Source of the DNA: a bacterium
GTDB lineage: Bacteria > Chloroflexota > Anaerolineae > Caldilineales > Caldilineaceae
DNA: 64,000 nucleotides
Direction of reading: 5' to 3'
NCBI GenBank assembly: GCA_016124945.1
Contig: WGMT01000020.1
Location: 89,342 to 153,341 of the forward strand
A model generated the notes under the pieces. It saw nothing but the letters and a program-made list of their open reading frames with translations, was not told the DNA's origin and searched no databases. The first letter of the stretch is position 1. Each line of letters starts with the position of its first letter. The translations under genes and the position numbers were made by a program. Below are positions 33,484 to 42,349 of the stretch, piece by piece.

Positions 33484-34278
33484 TTAGTCACTCAGTTCAC
33501 CAAGATCACCTTCGCGGGTCAGCGGCGTGAGCCCCTGTTCCTGGGTAATGATCTGAATGTCTGCATCTTCACCAACAAAGCGGTAGACAGGATAGCCGTT
33601 AATCGTCAACTGCTGGAAGCCATCTTGATCAACGACACCGAAAAGCGATTGTTCGAGATCCTCAGTGATCGAGATGTTCTCGTCGATGCTGATAGGCTCG
33701 AAGTTCTCGTCCTGGAGCATACCCTGCGACGTGTCGCTCTGCGCAAAGATCGGGCGTTCGTTCGAGGCGTCGGCCAGGTACTCATTGCCGGCGGCATCGG
33801 TCACTACAAAGATTACGAAACCGGCAACAGCGTCACCCTCTTGTTCACTCCCCTGAACCTGCACAGGCGACGTGGTGGTGCCCAGATCAGCGCTTTCGGT
33901 CATCACATCACTGTCGATGATTTCAGCTTCTGCAACGTCGGTGATGACGTTGGTTTCGGTGATTACTTCAGTTACAGTCGCTTCAGTAAAGACCTCAGTC
34001 TGTGTAATCACTTCAGTATCAGTCATGACCTGGGTCTCTACTTCAGTCTGCACCGACTCTGCTTCAGCTTCTTCGGTGGCGATAGGTTCAGCCTCTGTAT
34101 CGATCTCGGTTTCGGCTTCGGTTTCCAGGTCGGTTTCTACTGCACCGCCTTCAACGCCAACGGCTGGATCTTGTACTTCTACGCCTTCATTGTTGTCACA
34201 GGCGGCAAAGACTAGAGCAAGCGCCATGATCAGTGAGATCAAAATCGCGCGGTGACCACGTATTCGTGTCAAGTGCAT
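33484..34278 (-). CDS. Glu/Thr-rich lipoprotein with Lipoprotein_15-like end
   Basis: 264 aa from the ATG at 34278, preceded by AAGGAG at 9 nt; the frame is open to 34320 without a better site. A signal peptide ends in lipobox VFAAC. Residues about 35-140 are an acidic low-complexity stalk of repeated T-E-V/E-T-E words (TETEAETEIDTEAE). The C-terminal 130 residues carry two units resembling PF03640 secreted repeats (DAAGNEYLADAS; INGYPVYRFVGED). Likely a surface lipoprotein on an acidic stalk. Function unknown. Confidence 0.72.
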   Translation of the reverse strand: MHLTRIRGHRAILISLIMALALVFAACDNNEGVEVQDPAVGVEGGAVETDLETEAETEIDTEAEPIATEEAEAESVQTEVETQVMTDTEVITQTEVFTEATVTEVITETNVITDVAEAEIIDSDVMTESADLGTTTSPVQVQGSEQEGDAVAGFVIFVVTDAAGNEYLADASNERPIFAQSDTSQGMLQDENFEPISIDENISITEDLEQSLFGVVDQDGFQQLTINGYPVYRFVGEDADIQIITQEQGLTPLTREGDLGELSD

Positions 34279-34412
34279 GTGTGCATCTCCTTCTCTTATG
34301 GTGATTTCGTAGATTTTCATAGCCCTTAAGGCAGTACACGTCTATTATTCTAGGCAACCGGAGTGGCATATACCATATGCCTACGCAGAGAGAAGGGATA
34401 CAGATCTGGATA

Positions 34413-34551
34413 GTGATTGGGGATTGGTGATTGGTGATTGGGGCTCAAAATGAGTGTCAGGGTGTGCATGTCAACGCTCTTGACCAGTTCGTTGAAGTCT
34501 CACTCACAGACGAATTGACAAACCCAATCACCAATCACCAATCACCAATCA
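34413..34551. repeat. intergenic inverted repeat (GATTGGTGATTGG type)
   Basis: The left arm 34413-34442 (GTGATTGGGGATTGGTGATT...) is complemented by 34523-34551 (CCCAATCACCAATCACCAAT...). The right arm contains the mgtE stop codon (34549-34551). The same unit is found near 41602-41645. Confidence 0.8.
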
Positions 34552-35901
34552 TGTTAACCGTTGAATGAAGAACGTCGCCAGCCCCAAAAAGAGGCTGAAG
34601 CCCAGGATATCGGTGGTGGCGGTGACAAACATGCTGGATCCCAGCGCTGGATCAAGGCCAAAGCGACTCAGCGTCATCGGCACGAGGACGCCCACCAGCG
34701 AGGCCACGAATAGATTGCCCAGCATCGCCAGGCCGATGATCAAGCTAAGGTATGGGTTGCCCAGCCAGATGAAGGCGATGGTAGCCACCATTAACCCCAA
34801 GATAATGCCATGTAAGACGCCCACGCTGATCTCATGGCGAAGGACACGCCACGCATCGCGCACAGTGATTTGCCCCAAACCAAGCGATCGGACGACGATG
34901 GTCATGGCCTGGTTGCCGGCGTTGCCGCCTTGCGCTGCCACAATGGGCATCAACGCCGCCAATATGGCCACCTGTCCGATTGTCCCCGCGAAGAGGGCGA
35001 CGACGGTAGACGACAAAAACGCTGTGACCATGTTAATGCTGAGCCAGGGCAGCCGGTTGCGGATGGCTTGCGGAATCGGGCTGAAGATTTCTGAGTCTTC
35101 GCCCACCTGGGCCAGGCGATAGATGTCTTCGGTGGCCTCTTCCTCGATGACGTCGACCACATCATCGACGGTGACAATGCCCAACATGCGTCCGCGGTCA
35201 TCGATTACGGGTAGCGCCAGCAGGTTGTAGCGCGCCAGCAGCCGAGCGACTTCTTCCTGGTCGGTTTCAGGCGGTACGCTCATGACGTCTTCTGCCATGA
35301 TTTCGCCCAGGGTCTGTTGTGGTTCCGCCAGCACAAGTGAACGCAAACTGACCACGCCTACAAGGCATTGGTAGCGGTCGAGCACGTAGAGATAGTAGAG
35401 ATCGTGCTCGTCGGCGTAGTATTCGCGCAGGAATTCCATTGCCTGTTGTACGGTCATAAAGCGGCGCAACATGTGACGGGCGCTGTTCATGATGCCGCCG
35501 GCAGTGTCTTCGGGGTAGGCCAGCAAAGGCACCACATCGTCCGATTCTTCCATCTCGCCGATGAGGACAGCCGCTTCGTCCTCGCTGAGGCCGCCCAGGA
35601 GATCGGCGGCCATGTCCGGCTCCATCTCGTCGAGGACGTCGGCCAGTTCAGCCACAGAGAGATCTTTGACCATCTCCACCATGTCCACCTGATCCATCTC
35701 TTCGAGGACGGCGGCAACTTCTTCCCACGCCAGCAGTTGCAGCATGCGGGAACGGGAATCATCTTCCAATTCATAGAGAAGTTCGGCGCTGTCGGCCGGG
35801 TGGAGTTCGCGCAGCATTTGTGCCGCCTCCTCGTCGTTGCCATGTTCGAGCAGGGCTTGAATCTGATCGATGAGCGCGTCCATCGTTGTGGTCTCATTCA
35901 T
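34549..35901 (-). CDS. mgtE: magnesium transporter MgtE
   Basis: 450 aa with the full MgtE plan: an N-terminal superhelical domain of acidic helices (about 1-130, LHPADSAELLYELEDDSR), two CBS domains (about 138-260, including GIVTVDDVVDVIEEEATED) and five TM helices (about 285-450, AAQGGNAGNQAMTIVVRSLG). Conserved Asp/Glu residues that sense Mg in the N and CBS domains are present. GAAGGAG lies 9 nt before the ATG. It is transcribed from a distant promoter with a roughly 530-nt structured leader carrying an intrinsic terminator, so regulation by attenuation is likely. Confidence 0.95.
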   Translation of the reverse strand: MNETTTMDALIDQIQALLEHGNDEEAAQMLRELHPADSAELLYELEDDSRSRMLQLLAWEEVAAVLEEMDQVDMVEMVKDLSVAELADVLDEMEPDMAADLLGGLSEDEAAVLIGEMEESDDVVPLLAYPEDTAGGIMNSARHMLRRFMTVQQAMEFLREYYADEHDLYYLYVLDRYQCLVGVVSLRSLVLAEPQQTLGEIMAEDVMSVPPETDQEEVARLLARYNLLALPVIDDRGRMLGIVTVDDVVDVIEEEATEDIYRLAQVGEDSEIFSPIPQAIRNRLPWLSINMVTAFLSSTVVALFAGTIGQVAILAALMPIVAAQGGNAGNQAMTIVVRSLGLGQITVRDAWRVLRHEISVGVLHGIILGLMVATIAFIWLGNPYLSLIIGLAMLGNLFVASLVGVLVPMTLSRFGLDPALGSSMFVTATTDILGFSLFLGLATFFIQRLT

Positions 35902-36429
35902 GAGCCATTCTCCTTCGTATGAAACTTCATATGAAAGTGGTGCTACACGGTATGGACGGGACGAGTGGGTCGCTAGGCGGCGGCGCGGGGTAACAAAAAG
36001 CCGACCGTTTTGCGGTCGGCGAGGATTGCATCAGAAAAACAAGAGGATCCGGCGGGCGTTGCCGCGCCGGGGAATGTGCTAGACGCTACCTTCCCTGAAC
36101 ACGGACACCCTGCCGGATTGATCCTACGCGGCGGGCAGGCACGACGCCTACCAGCCGGTGTGCGATGGATCCGCCGTCACCGTCCATTATTCGGTTGGTT
36201 TTTTTGCAGACGTCCTTCTCGGCGAATTGTACGCGCCCTTGCCAGCCTGGTAAGGGAACGGCGTCTTGATCCGAGGAGGAGAAAGTACTGTCTGCCTCCG
36301 GCTGGTGATCAGCCGGATAAGATTGGTTTGCGTCCACGATTCTATCTTTGTGTGATTGGATAACTCGTCACCGCGCAGACTTTGGGCGGCAGACGAAACG
36401 TTTTCTGGGAAAGAGACTCTTTACCCCGA
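35902..36429 (-). ncRNA. long structured leader of mgtE (candidate riboswitch or attenuator)
   Basis: No supported gene lies in this stretch. On the minus strand it follows a near-consensus promoter and holds GC-rich hairpins, for example CCGGCTG/CAGCCGG (36298-36316) and CCGGCG-containing pairs at 36048-36071, then an intrinsic terminator about 95 nt before mgtE. mgtE genes are often governed by the M-box Mg riboswitch, but the M-box core (GUGAGGCUCC) was not found, so the class is unassigned. The rest of the gap to 36730 is AT-richer and shows nothing else. Confidence 0.5.
35993..36020 (-). terminator. intrinsic terminator inside the mgtE leader
   Basis: Minus strand GCCGACCG/CGGTCGGC stem (36000-36007 with 36013-36020), 5-nt loop, then CTTTTTG. 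It precedes rather than follows mgtE, in the manner of an attenuator. Confidence 0.85.
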
Positions 36430-36435
36430 CCAGTA

Positions 36436-36464
36436 ATTATATGTTTGTTGTCTAAGTTTGGCAA
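36436..36464 (-). promoter_or_regulatory. sigma-70-type promoter of the mgtE leader
   Basis: TTGCCA (36459-36464) and a perfect TATAAT (36436-36441) are spaced by 17 nt on the minus strand, so transcription should start near 36429. Confidence 0.8.
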
Positions 36465-36730
36465 ATTTTTTGTGACAAGGCGGGTGTCATTCAATAGCAC
36501 ATCGATTCCGTAGCTATTGGAAAGGCACCCCGACGATCTCAAAACATTCCCAGGGAAATGATAGCACAAAAAACGACAACAAAGATAACGAGCAGTTGTT
36601 GAGCGTCTGGTTAATACCGCTCAACATCGCCAGTCGCAACACATATTTTCCAGGATCAGTGTCAACAATTGCCCGGATCGTGCGGCGGGGTTGAATCCAG
36701 ATAGCAAAAGAAGTCGTAAGAACTATATAT

Positions 36731-37363
36731 TTATGCGTTCGCCAACGCCAACAACTGTGTCGCCGCGCTGGAGGCATCCAATGCGTAGAGATCAGCGCCG
36801 ATGTCGTTGGCAAAGCGCTCGGTGACGGGCGCGCCGCCAATCATGACGGTGACCTGGTCGCGCAGGCCGGCGTCTTTGAGCGCCTGCATCGTGGCGCGCA
36901 TTGTGTTCTGGGTGGTGGTGAGGAGCGCGCTCATGCCCACCACCCGCGGTTTGTGCTCTTGTACAGCAGCCACAAACTGCTGCGGCGTCACATTGACGCC
37001 AAGATCGACGACCTGCCAGCCCACGCCTTCCACCATCATGGCCACGAGATTCTTGCCGATGTCATGGATGTCGCCCTGAACGGTGCCGATGATCATGGTG
37101 CCGGCGGGTTTCACGTCGGCAGCCTGTAAATGAGGACGCAACACTGCCAGCCCAGCCTTCATAGCACGGGAGGCGATGAGCATCTCGGGCACAAAGCAGT
37201 CCCCCGTCTCAAAGCGCTTGCCGATTTCGGTCATGGCCGGCACCATCGATTCGTTCAGAATCGCGGCAGCCGTACGTCCGTCTTCAATGGCGGCGGTGAC
37301 TTCTTCCACCACGGCGTTCATGTCACCGGCGATGATGCCTTCGTAGATTTCGTCGATCTCCAT
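36731..37363 (-). CDS. corrinoid (B12-binding) methyltransferase protein
   Basis: 210-aa corrinoid protein of the MtbC/MttC/MtmC type. The N-terminal helical cap (about 1-85) is followed by a Rossmann B12 domain with the lower-ligand motif GDIHDIGKN (H100) and downstream SALLTTT and GGAPV segments. It carries the methyl group between a substrate methyltransferase and an acceptor. AAAGGAG precedes the ATG. It lies 75 nt downstream of a UroD-type methyltransferase, the usual partner that demethylates corrinoid proteins. No MttB/MtmB-like substrate methyltransferase is visible nearby. Confidence 0.9.
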   Translation of the reverse strand: MEIDEIYEGIIAGDMNAVVEEVTAAIEDGRTAAAILNESMVPAMTEIGKRFETGDCFVPEMLIASRAMKAGLAVLRPHLQAADVKPAGTMIIGTVQGDIHDIGKNLVAMMVEGVGWQVVDLGVNVTPQQFVAAVQEHKPRVVGMSALLTTTQNTMRATMQALKDAGLRDQVTVMIGGAPVTERFANDIGADLYALDASSAATQLLALANA

Positions 37364-37438
37364 GGGTTGCTCCTTTTGCGAGTGGCAGATGGCGAGTTGC
37401 GAATTGCGGATTCTGTCATTCTTCCACGCCCTCAGTCC

Positions 37439-38410
37439 CTAATCCCCAGTCCCCTGTCCCTCATAGTTTCCCTCACGCCGCCAGATGTCGAGCATCATCT
37501 CGTAGCGGCCGAGGCGCATGCCTGTGTAGATGCAGTTGCTGGTGCTGAAGATGTAGCCGCCACCGGGCATACCGTTTTGCAGGGCATAGCGCACCGACTG
37601 GGTGACTTCTTCGTCGCTGCCGGTGTCAAGCATGCCGCAGTTGACGTTGCCGATGAGGCACAATTGGTCACCATAGCGGCGCTTGACCTCGGCGATGTCC
37701 ACTCCGCCCTGTGGATCAAGCGAGTGTAGGGCATGCGGGTTGGTGCTTGCCAGTTGATCAAGGATGGGCATGATGTTGCCGTCGGTGTGTTTGATCACGT
37801 AGAAGCCGAGATCACGGTATCCTTTGGTCAATTGGGCGAGGTAGGGTGTGATGAACTCGCCGAATTGATCAGGGCTGAGAAAAGGACCGCTGTTGAAACA
37901 GTAGTCGGCACAGAGAGCGAAACCGTCGAGGCCGCCATGTTTGGCCAGAGTTTCGGCCCGATCCAGCGCCTGATTGACACGCAGTTGGGCTTCGGCTTTT
38001 ACCTTGTTCGGCTCATCGAAGAGGCGGTAGCTGAATTCGGCCATGTGTGTGCCGTCGGGGATCGAGAAGGTGGCGTCGCCGTGACGCATGATGAAGTATC
38101 GATCCCCTGCGCGATCACGGATCAAATCCACGGTGCGCATGGTTTCGTCTACGCTATCAGGGTTGGGATGGATGAAAATTGCGCTGTGATCGTAGCGTTC
38201 AGCCGTGTCGATATAGATTTGGGCCATCTCGGCACGGTGAAGTTCGCGCTCTTTCTCTTCCATCTGGAACCATTGTCCATAGTGGCGATGGCTGGGGTGG
38301 ACCTTGCCAAACGCTTCCATCGTCAGGAAGAAGACCAATTCAAAGTGGGGTACACGGCCTGTAAGCGGGCGACGTTCCAATGCGGCGATGAAGCGTTCTC
38401 GCGGTTGCAT
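37439..38410 (-). CDS. uroporphyrinogen decarboxylase-family methyltransferase (MtaA-like)
   Basis: 323 aa from the ATG at 38410, chosen because GAAGGATG precedes it and MQPRERFIAALERRP is the classic family N-terminus; the frame runs open to 38611 without signals. TIM barrel with VIKHTDGNIMPIL, LHSLDPQGGVD, LIGNVNCGML and FSTSNCIYTG; the His and two Cys could bind the catalytic Zn as in MtaA/MtbA, although the exact HxC spacing is not kept. Adjacent to the corrinoid protein gene, which supports corrinoid-dependent methyl transfer rather than haem synthesis. Confidence 0.83.
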   Translation of the reverse strand: MQPRERFIAALERRPLTGRVPHFELVFFLTMEAFGKVHPSHRHYGQWFQMEEKERELHRAEMAQIYIDTAERYDHSAIFIHPNPDSVDETMRTVDLIRDRAGDRYFIMRHGDATFSIPDGTHMAEFSYRLFDEPNKVKAEAQLRVNQALDRAETLAKHGGLDGFALCADYCFNSGPFLSPDQFGEFITPYLAQLTKGYRDLGFYVIKHTDGNIMPILDQLASTNPHALHSLDPQGGVDIAEVKRRYGDQLCLIGNVNCGMLDTGSDEEVTQSVRYALQNGMPGGGYIFSTSNCIYTGMRLGRYEMMLDIWRREGNYEGQGTGD

Positions 38411-38704
38411 CGGTGCATCCTTCGTTGTGAAGAGAGAGTGTGGAACGGTGGAAAACAATCCGCTCCAATGTAGGGGAGAACCAACAGCGTTCGCAATAGC
38501 CAAACGGCCAGGAATCCACCAGCACAGGAGCGTTTCACGCAGCGGCGCACCCGAAAGAGCGATGAAACAGCCTCTACGCCAAGAAGCGCCTACCATTCGT
38601 AGAGTGCCCATGTTTGTATGCCATGCTCAACTACCGTACAATAGCGAACGGTTGCATTCTGCCGCCCAATTTCGTGCCTTTCAAGCATTGGTAGTCTGGA
38701 GACA

Positions 38705-41446
38705 GTGGACAGCCTCATGAGTGCACTCTTACAAAAACTTCCCCGTTTGGTCCTCGCTCTGGTTGTAGGGATGGTGGCTTTTCTGCCTGCACCCCAGCCG
38801 GCCCAAGGACAATCGTATCTTTTGCCGCGCGGTTTTGTGCGCGAGACAGTTTCAGCAAACTTCACCCTGCCCACCGGCTTCGCCTTTGCACCCGACGGTC
38901 GCATTTTCATCACCGAGAAGAGTGGCAAAGTGTGGGTGGTGCAGAACGGTCAACGCCTGGACACACCCTTTATTGACATCAGCGATCGTGTCAACAGCGT
39001 AGGCGATCGCGGCCTCTTGCATGTGGCCGTACACCCGCGTTTCCCAACGGTGCCCTACGTCTACCTGGCCTATGTTTACGAACCACCGGAAGCCGCCGGC
39101 TTTACCGACAGTGGTGCGCGTGTGTCACGTGTTAGCCGCTTTGAGGCAAGCCGCAGCAATTCTAATGTAGCTGTGCCGGGCAGCGAAGTGGTGATCCTGG
39201 GCGCAGGCGGCACCTGGGACACGATTGGCAACAAAGAAAGGACGGACGCGCCGCCCTACAGTTGTGTAGACGGTGCAGGCACGCCAATCCAGGACTGTGT
39301 GCCCAACGAAGGACCGGTCCACTCGATTGGGTCGTTGGCGTTCGGCCCCGACGGTGCGCTTTACGTCGCCAGTGGAGACGGCGTCAACTACGGCTGGGCC
39401 AGCCTGCGGGCGCAGAACCTCGACGTGCTCGTGGGCAAGATCCTGCGCATAAACCCAACCAACGGTCAGGGCTACCCCAACAATCCGTTCTACGACGGCA
39501 ACCCCAACAGCAACAGATCCAAGGTCTACGCGCTGGGCTTGAAAAACCCCTGGCGCATGGGTTTCCACCCCGTCACCCGGGAACTCTACGTCACCGATGT
39601 AGGCCAATCGAAGTGGGAAGAGATCAACCGCACACCGGCAGGGGCCAATCTAGGCTGGCCCTGCTGGGAAGGTCCGCTACAAAATGCCTTCGATCCAGAA
39701 TGTGAGCCGGTGCTGAGCGGTGAATGGCCCCACACACAGGCATGGCACTTTTACCCCCACCTCAATGGACGGGGCGCAGCACTGGGTGGCGACTTTCTAC
39801 GTGGCACCAACTTCCCGGCGGCCTACCGGGGCAACTACTTCTTCAGCGAATTCAACGTGGCCACCATCGAGCGTGTCTTCATCAACGCAGACGGTGCCAT
39901 CGTCGGCGAGACGTTCGGCAGCGGCTTCACCGGCGGCATACAGGTCTCCAGCGGCCCCGGCGGCGCGCTCTACTTCCTCTCGATCACCGAAGGAGCACTC
40001 TTCCGCGTTGTGTACAAGGGAGAGTCAAACGTTGCGCCCACGGCGGCGGCCGGCGCCTCCCCCAGCAGTGGACAGCCGCCACTACGCGTCAACTTCTCTT
40101 CGTCGGGCACCTTTGATCCAGACGGCGATCAGGTGACCTTCCGCTGGGAATTCGGCGACGGCAATACGGCCACCGATGCCAACCCCACCTACACCTACGA
40201 ACGCGCCGGTCAGTACACGGCGCGCCTCACCGTCACCGACCCAGTGGGGGCGTCGTCGACGGACACGGTGCGGGTACTTGTGGGTAGCGATGCGCCGACG
40301 GTGGAGATCCTCAGCCCGCGGCCCGATCAGCGCTTCCGCATCGGGGAAACAATCAGCCTGAGTGGACGCGCCACCGATCCAGAGGACGGCACACTCACGG
40401 GCAACAGCCTGCGCTGGGTGGGCGTGCTACACCACAACGACCACGTCCACTACGACGCCTACACCGGCAGTGGTGTCGATGGACGCTTCGTCTTCGACGA
40501 TCACGGCGACAACACCTATTTGGAACTCTGCCTCATCGCCACTGATTCTTCCGGTCTGCAAGGCGAATCTTGTGTAGACGTGCGCCCGCAAGAAGTGGTC
40601 TACACCATCGACTCGGTGCCCAGCGGCATTTCGTTGGCCTACGGCGGCAGCCCTTACACCACACCGTTTAAGGTGCGTACCTATGTCGGCGCCAAGCGAA
40701 CGCTGAGTGCACCGCCCACAGTAACAGGTGGATTGCGCTTTGAAAGCTGGTCTAGTGGTGGCAACGCCACCCACGAAATTACCGTCGGCAGCAGTGATCG
40801 TACCCTGACGGTGCGCTACGCCAACGCCGCCGGTGACGTGTTGGAAGAAAGCAGCAGCAATGCAGCGGCGGCGGAGATCGTGAATGAGGCGTCGTCCTCA
40901 CCGATTCCACCACCACCGGCACGCAGCGGCGCGGCTTCGTCTGCGCCGGCAGGCACCGGCACAGGAGAAATCCTGCGCGAGTATTGGGAAGGCGTAAGCG
41001 GCAAGAGCATCGAAGATCTGATGGATGCCCCCAATTACCCCGATTCGCCCACAGGCAGCGAGATGTTGCCGGTGTTCGAAACGGCGCGTGTGCTGGAGCC
41101 TGACTACGGCAGCCGCATCCGCGGGTACGTCCACCCGCCGGTGAGCGGCGATTACCGCTTCTTCATTGCCAGCGACGACGGCAGCGGCCTCTGGCTCAGC
41201 ACAGACGAGAATCCAGTCAACGCCATCTTCATTGCCGGTGTCAGCCAGTGGGCGGGTCTACGCGATTGGACACGCTACCCCGAGCAGGCGTCCGGCGTCA
41301 TCAAGTTGGAAGCGGGCAAGAAATACTACATCGAAGTCATTCACAAACAGGGCGACGGCAAAGACAACCTCGCCGTCGGCTGGCAGATCCCTGGTCGCGA
41401 CATCGACGTGATCGACGGCGCCTATCTGTCGCCGTGGCGCGATTAG
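38705..41446 (+). CDS. secreted PQQ-type sugar dehydrogenase with PKD and PA14 domains
   Basis: 913 aa (GTG at 38705; ATG at 38717 is also possible). A signal peptide ends near AQPAQGQS-like PAQGQS. Residues about 40-440 are a GSDH/sorbosone-dehydrogenase propeller (LPTGFAFAPDGRIFITEKSG, DRGLLHVAVHPRFP, GLKNPWRMGFHPVTRELYV, GANLGWPCWEG). A PKD domain (about 448-525, WEFGDGNTATDANPTYTYER), an Ig-like segment and an InlB-like repeat follow, and a PA14 domain closes the chain (about 760-913, ASDDGSGLWLSTDENP). An extracellular aldose oxidase-type enzyme with glycan-binding modules is expected. Confidence 0.87.
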   Translation: MDSLMSALLQKLPRLVLALVVGMVAFLPAPQPAQGQSYLLPRGFVRETVSANFTLPTGFAFAPDGRIFITEKSGKVWVVQNGQRLDTPFIDISDRVNSVGDRGLLHVAVHPRFPTVPYVYLAYVYEPPEAAGFTDSGARVSRVSRFEASRSNSNVAVPGSEVVILGAGGTWDTIGNKERTDAPPYSCVDGAGTPIQDCVPNEGPVHSIGSLAFGPDGALYVASGDGVNYGWASLRAQNLDVLVGKILRINPTNGQGYPNNPFYDGNPNSNRSKVYALGLKNPWRMGFHPVTRELYVTDVGQSKWEEINRTPAGANLGWPCWEGPLQNAFDPECEPVLSGEWPHTQAWHFYPHLNGRGAALGGDFLRGTNFPAAYRGNYFFSEFNVATIERVFINADGAIVGETFGSGFTGGIQVSSGPGGALYFLSITEGALFRVVYKGESNVAPTAAAGASPSSGQPPLRVNFSSSGTFDPDGDQVTFRWEFGDGNTATDANPTYTYERAGQYTARLTVTDPVGASSTDTVRVLVGSDAPTVEILSPRPDQRFRIGETISLSGRATDPEDGTLTGNSLRWVGVLHHNDHVHYDAYTGSGVDGRFVFDDHGDNTYLELCLIATDSSGLQGESCVDVRPQEVVYTIDSVPSGISLAYGGSPYTTPFKVRTYVGAKRTLSAPPTVTGGLRFESWSSGGNATHEITVGSSDRTLTVRYANAAGDVLEESSSNAAAAEIVNEASSSPIPPPPARSGAASSAPAGTGTGEILREYWEGVSGKSIEDLMDAPNYPDSPTGSEMLPVFETARVLEPDYGSRIRGYVHPPVSGDYRFFIASDDGSGLWLSTDENPVNAIFIAGVSQWAGLRDWTRYPEQASGVIKLEAGKKYYIEVIHKQGDGKDNLAVGWQIPGRDIDVIDGAYLSPWRD

Positions 41447-41451
41447 GGATT

Positions 41452-41461
41452 GGTGATTAGT
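41452..41461. repeat. 10-bp duplication flanking MITE-like element A (left)
   Basis: GGTGATTAGT, identical to 41588-41597. Confidence 0.75.
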
Positions 41462-41587
41462 CAATGTCATTAAGTTAAGCAGTGTGACCGACTGTTGCAG
41501 GTTGCAGGTTGCAGGTTGCAAGTGACACGCGAAGTGACTTCTTCTGTCGTCCGTCGTCCCTCGTCTAGTCTTAACCTAATGACAGTG
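41462..41587. mobile_element. MITE-like element A
   Basis: 126-bp element with terminal inverted repeats CAATGTCATTAAGTTAAG (41462-41479) and the complement of CACTGTCATTAGGTTAAG (41570-41587), two mismatches. It is flanked by perfect 10-bp duplications GGTGATTAGT. The inside has no coding capacity; it contains four GTTGCAG units (41494-41520) and GTCGTCCGTCGTC microrepeats. Terminal repeats and duplication length match element B at 57731-57840. A mobilising transposase is not in the window. Confidence 0.7.
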
Positions 41588-41597
41588 GGTGATTAGT
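41588..41597. repeat. 10-bp duplication flanking MITE-like element A (right)
   Basis: GGTGATTAGT, identical to 41452-41461. Beyond it, 41602-41626 forms a further GGTGATTGGGA hairpin. Confidence 0.75.
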
Positions 41598-41667
41598 GAC
41601 TGGTGATTGGGAAGAATCCCAATCACCAATTGCTAATCACCAATCACTTTCCGGCAAAGGACAACGC

Positions 41668-42288
41668 ATGCTCAACACCCGCCGAGTATCGAATACCAGG
41701 AGCACATGGTCGGCGTTGTGGATCACCTGGATCATGGCGAACGCGCTGGGTGGTCTCGTGGTGGGGATGTTGGAGGGGGGCGGGCTACAATTCGCAGCCA
41801 CACTCGTGTTGAGTGGTCCTATCCTAGGTGCGGTACAATGGCTTGTGCTAAAACGCGCCCTACGCATCGGCCCGATCTGGATCTTGGGCAGCACAGTTGG
41901 CTGGCTGGCCGGCACAGCAGCAGGAATGGCTGCATCGCCGTTGGTCGATCAGCTTGTCGCTGCACTCATGAACAGTTTCGGGCAATGGGAAGTGCTCTGG
42001 CTCAACGCCATTAAACAGACGTTGATCCTCACCATCCTCGGCCTGGCACATTGGGCGATGCTGCGACAACGCATCCCCGACGCCGGTTGGTGGATTGGGG
42101 CCAGCGCACTGGCCGGCCTCGCACAGGGGACGGCACAGGCGTCTTTCTGCGCTGCCGCCTGTGAACCGGTTATGGCAAGCATGGGCAACATGGTCGCCAC
42201 CGGGTTGACGTACAGTATTGGCTGGGTAGCATACAGCATTGTCACAGGCTATGCACTGGTGCGCAGTCTACAGACAAAGCTTCGCTAA
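41668..42288 (+). CDS. small polytopic membrane protein, function unknown
   Basis: 207 aa from the ATG at 41668, with AAAGGA just upstream; the frame extends to 41596 through repeat sequence. Five or six hydrophobic segments (LWITWIMANALGGLVVGML, ATLVLSGPILGAVQWLVL, GLAHWAMLRQRI) with few charged residues. The GAVQWLVLKR and GLAQGTAQ words resemble generic prokaryotic membrane proteins of unknown role. The Gly/Ala-rich helices suggest tight packing, not an enzyme. Confidence 0.7.
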   Translation: MLNTRRVSNTRSTWSALWITWIMANALGGLVVGMLEGGGLQFAATLVLSGPILGAVQWLVLKRALRIGPIWILGSTVGWLAGTAAGMAASPLVDQLVAALMNSFGQWEVLWLNAIKQTLILTILGLAHWAMLRQRIPDAGWWIGASALAGLAQGTAQASFCAAACEPVMASMGNMVATGLTYSIGWVAYSIVTGYALVRSLQTKLR

Positions 42289-42349
42289 GCAGTCGCCACA
42301 CTTGTTATTCATATACTTGCCCCAACACCACACTTGCAAGGAAGTCTGT

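Noticed and set aside
36010..36363. 117-codon frame in the mgtE leader
   Set aside because: Arg-rich, no start signals, and it lies opposite the structured leader.
35902..36429. M-box Mg riboswitch upstream of mgtE
   Set aside because: Position fits, but the conserved GUGAGGCUCC-type core and the other M-box words were not found by eye; kept only as an unassigned leader.
37439..38410. Haem-pathway HemE
   Set aside because: It sits with a corrinoid protein gene, without haem genes, and the Cys pattern favours a methyltransferase-type UroD homologue.
41494..41520. GTTGCAG tandem run considered as a small CRISPR or origin iteron
   Set aside because: A 7-bp period with four copies inside a MITE-like element; no DnaA boxes or replication genes.
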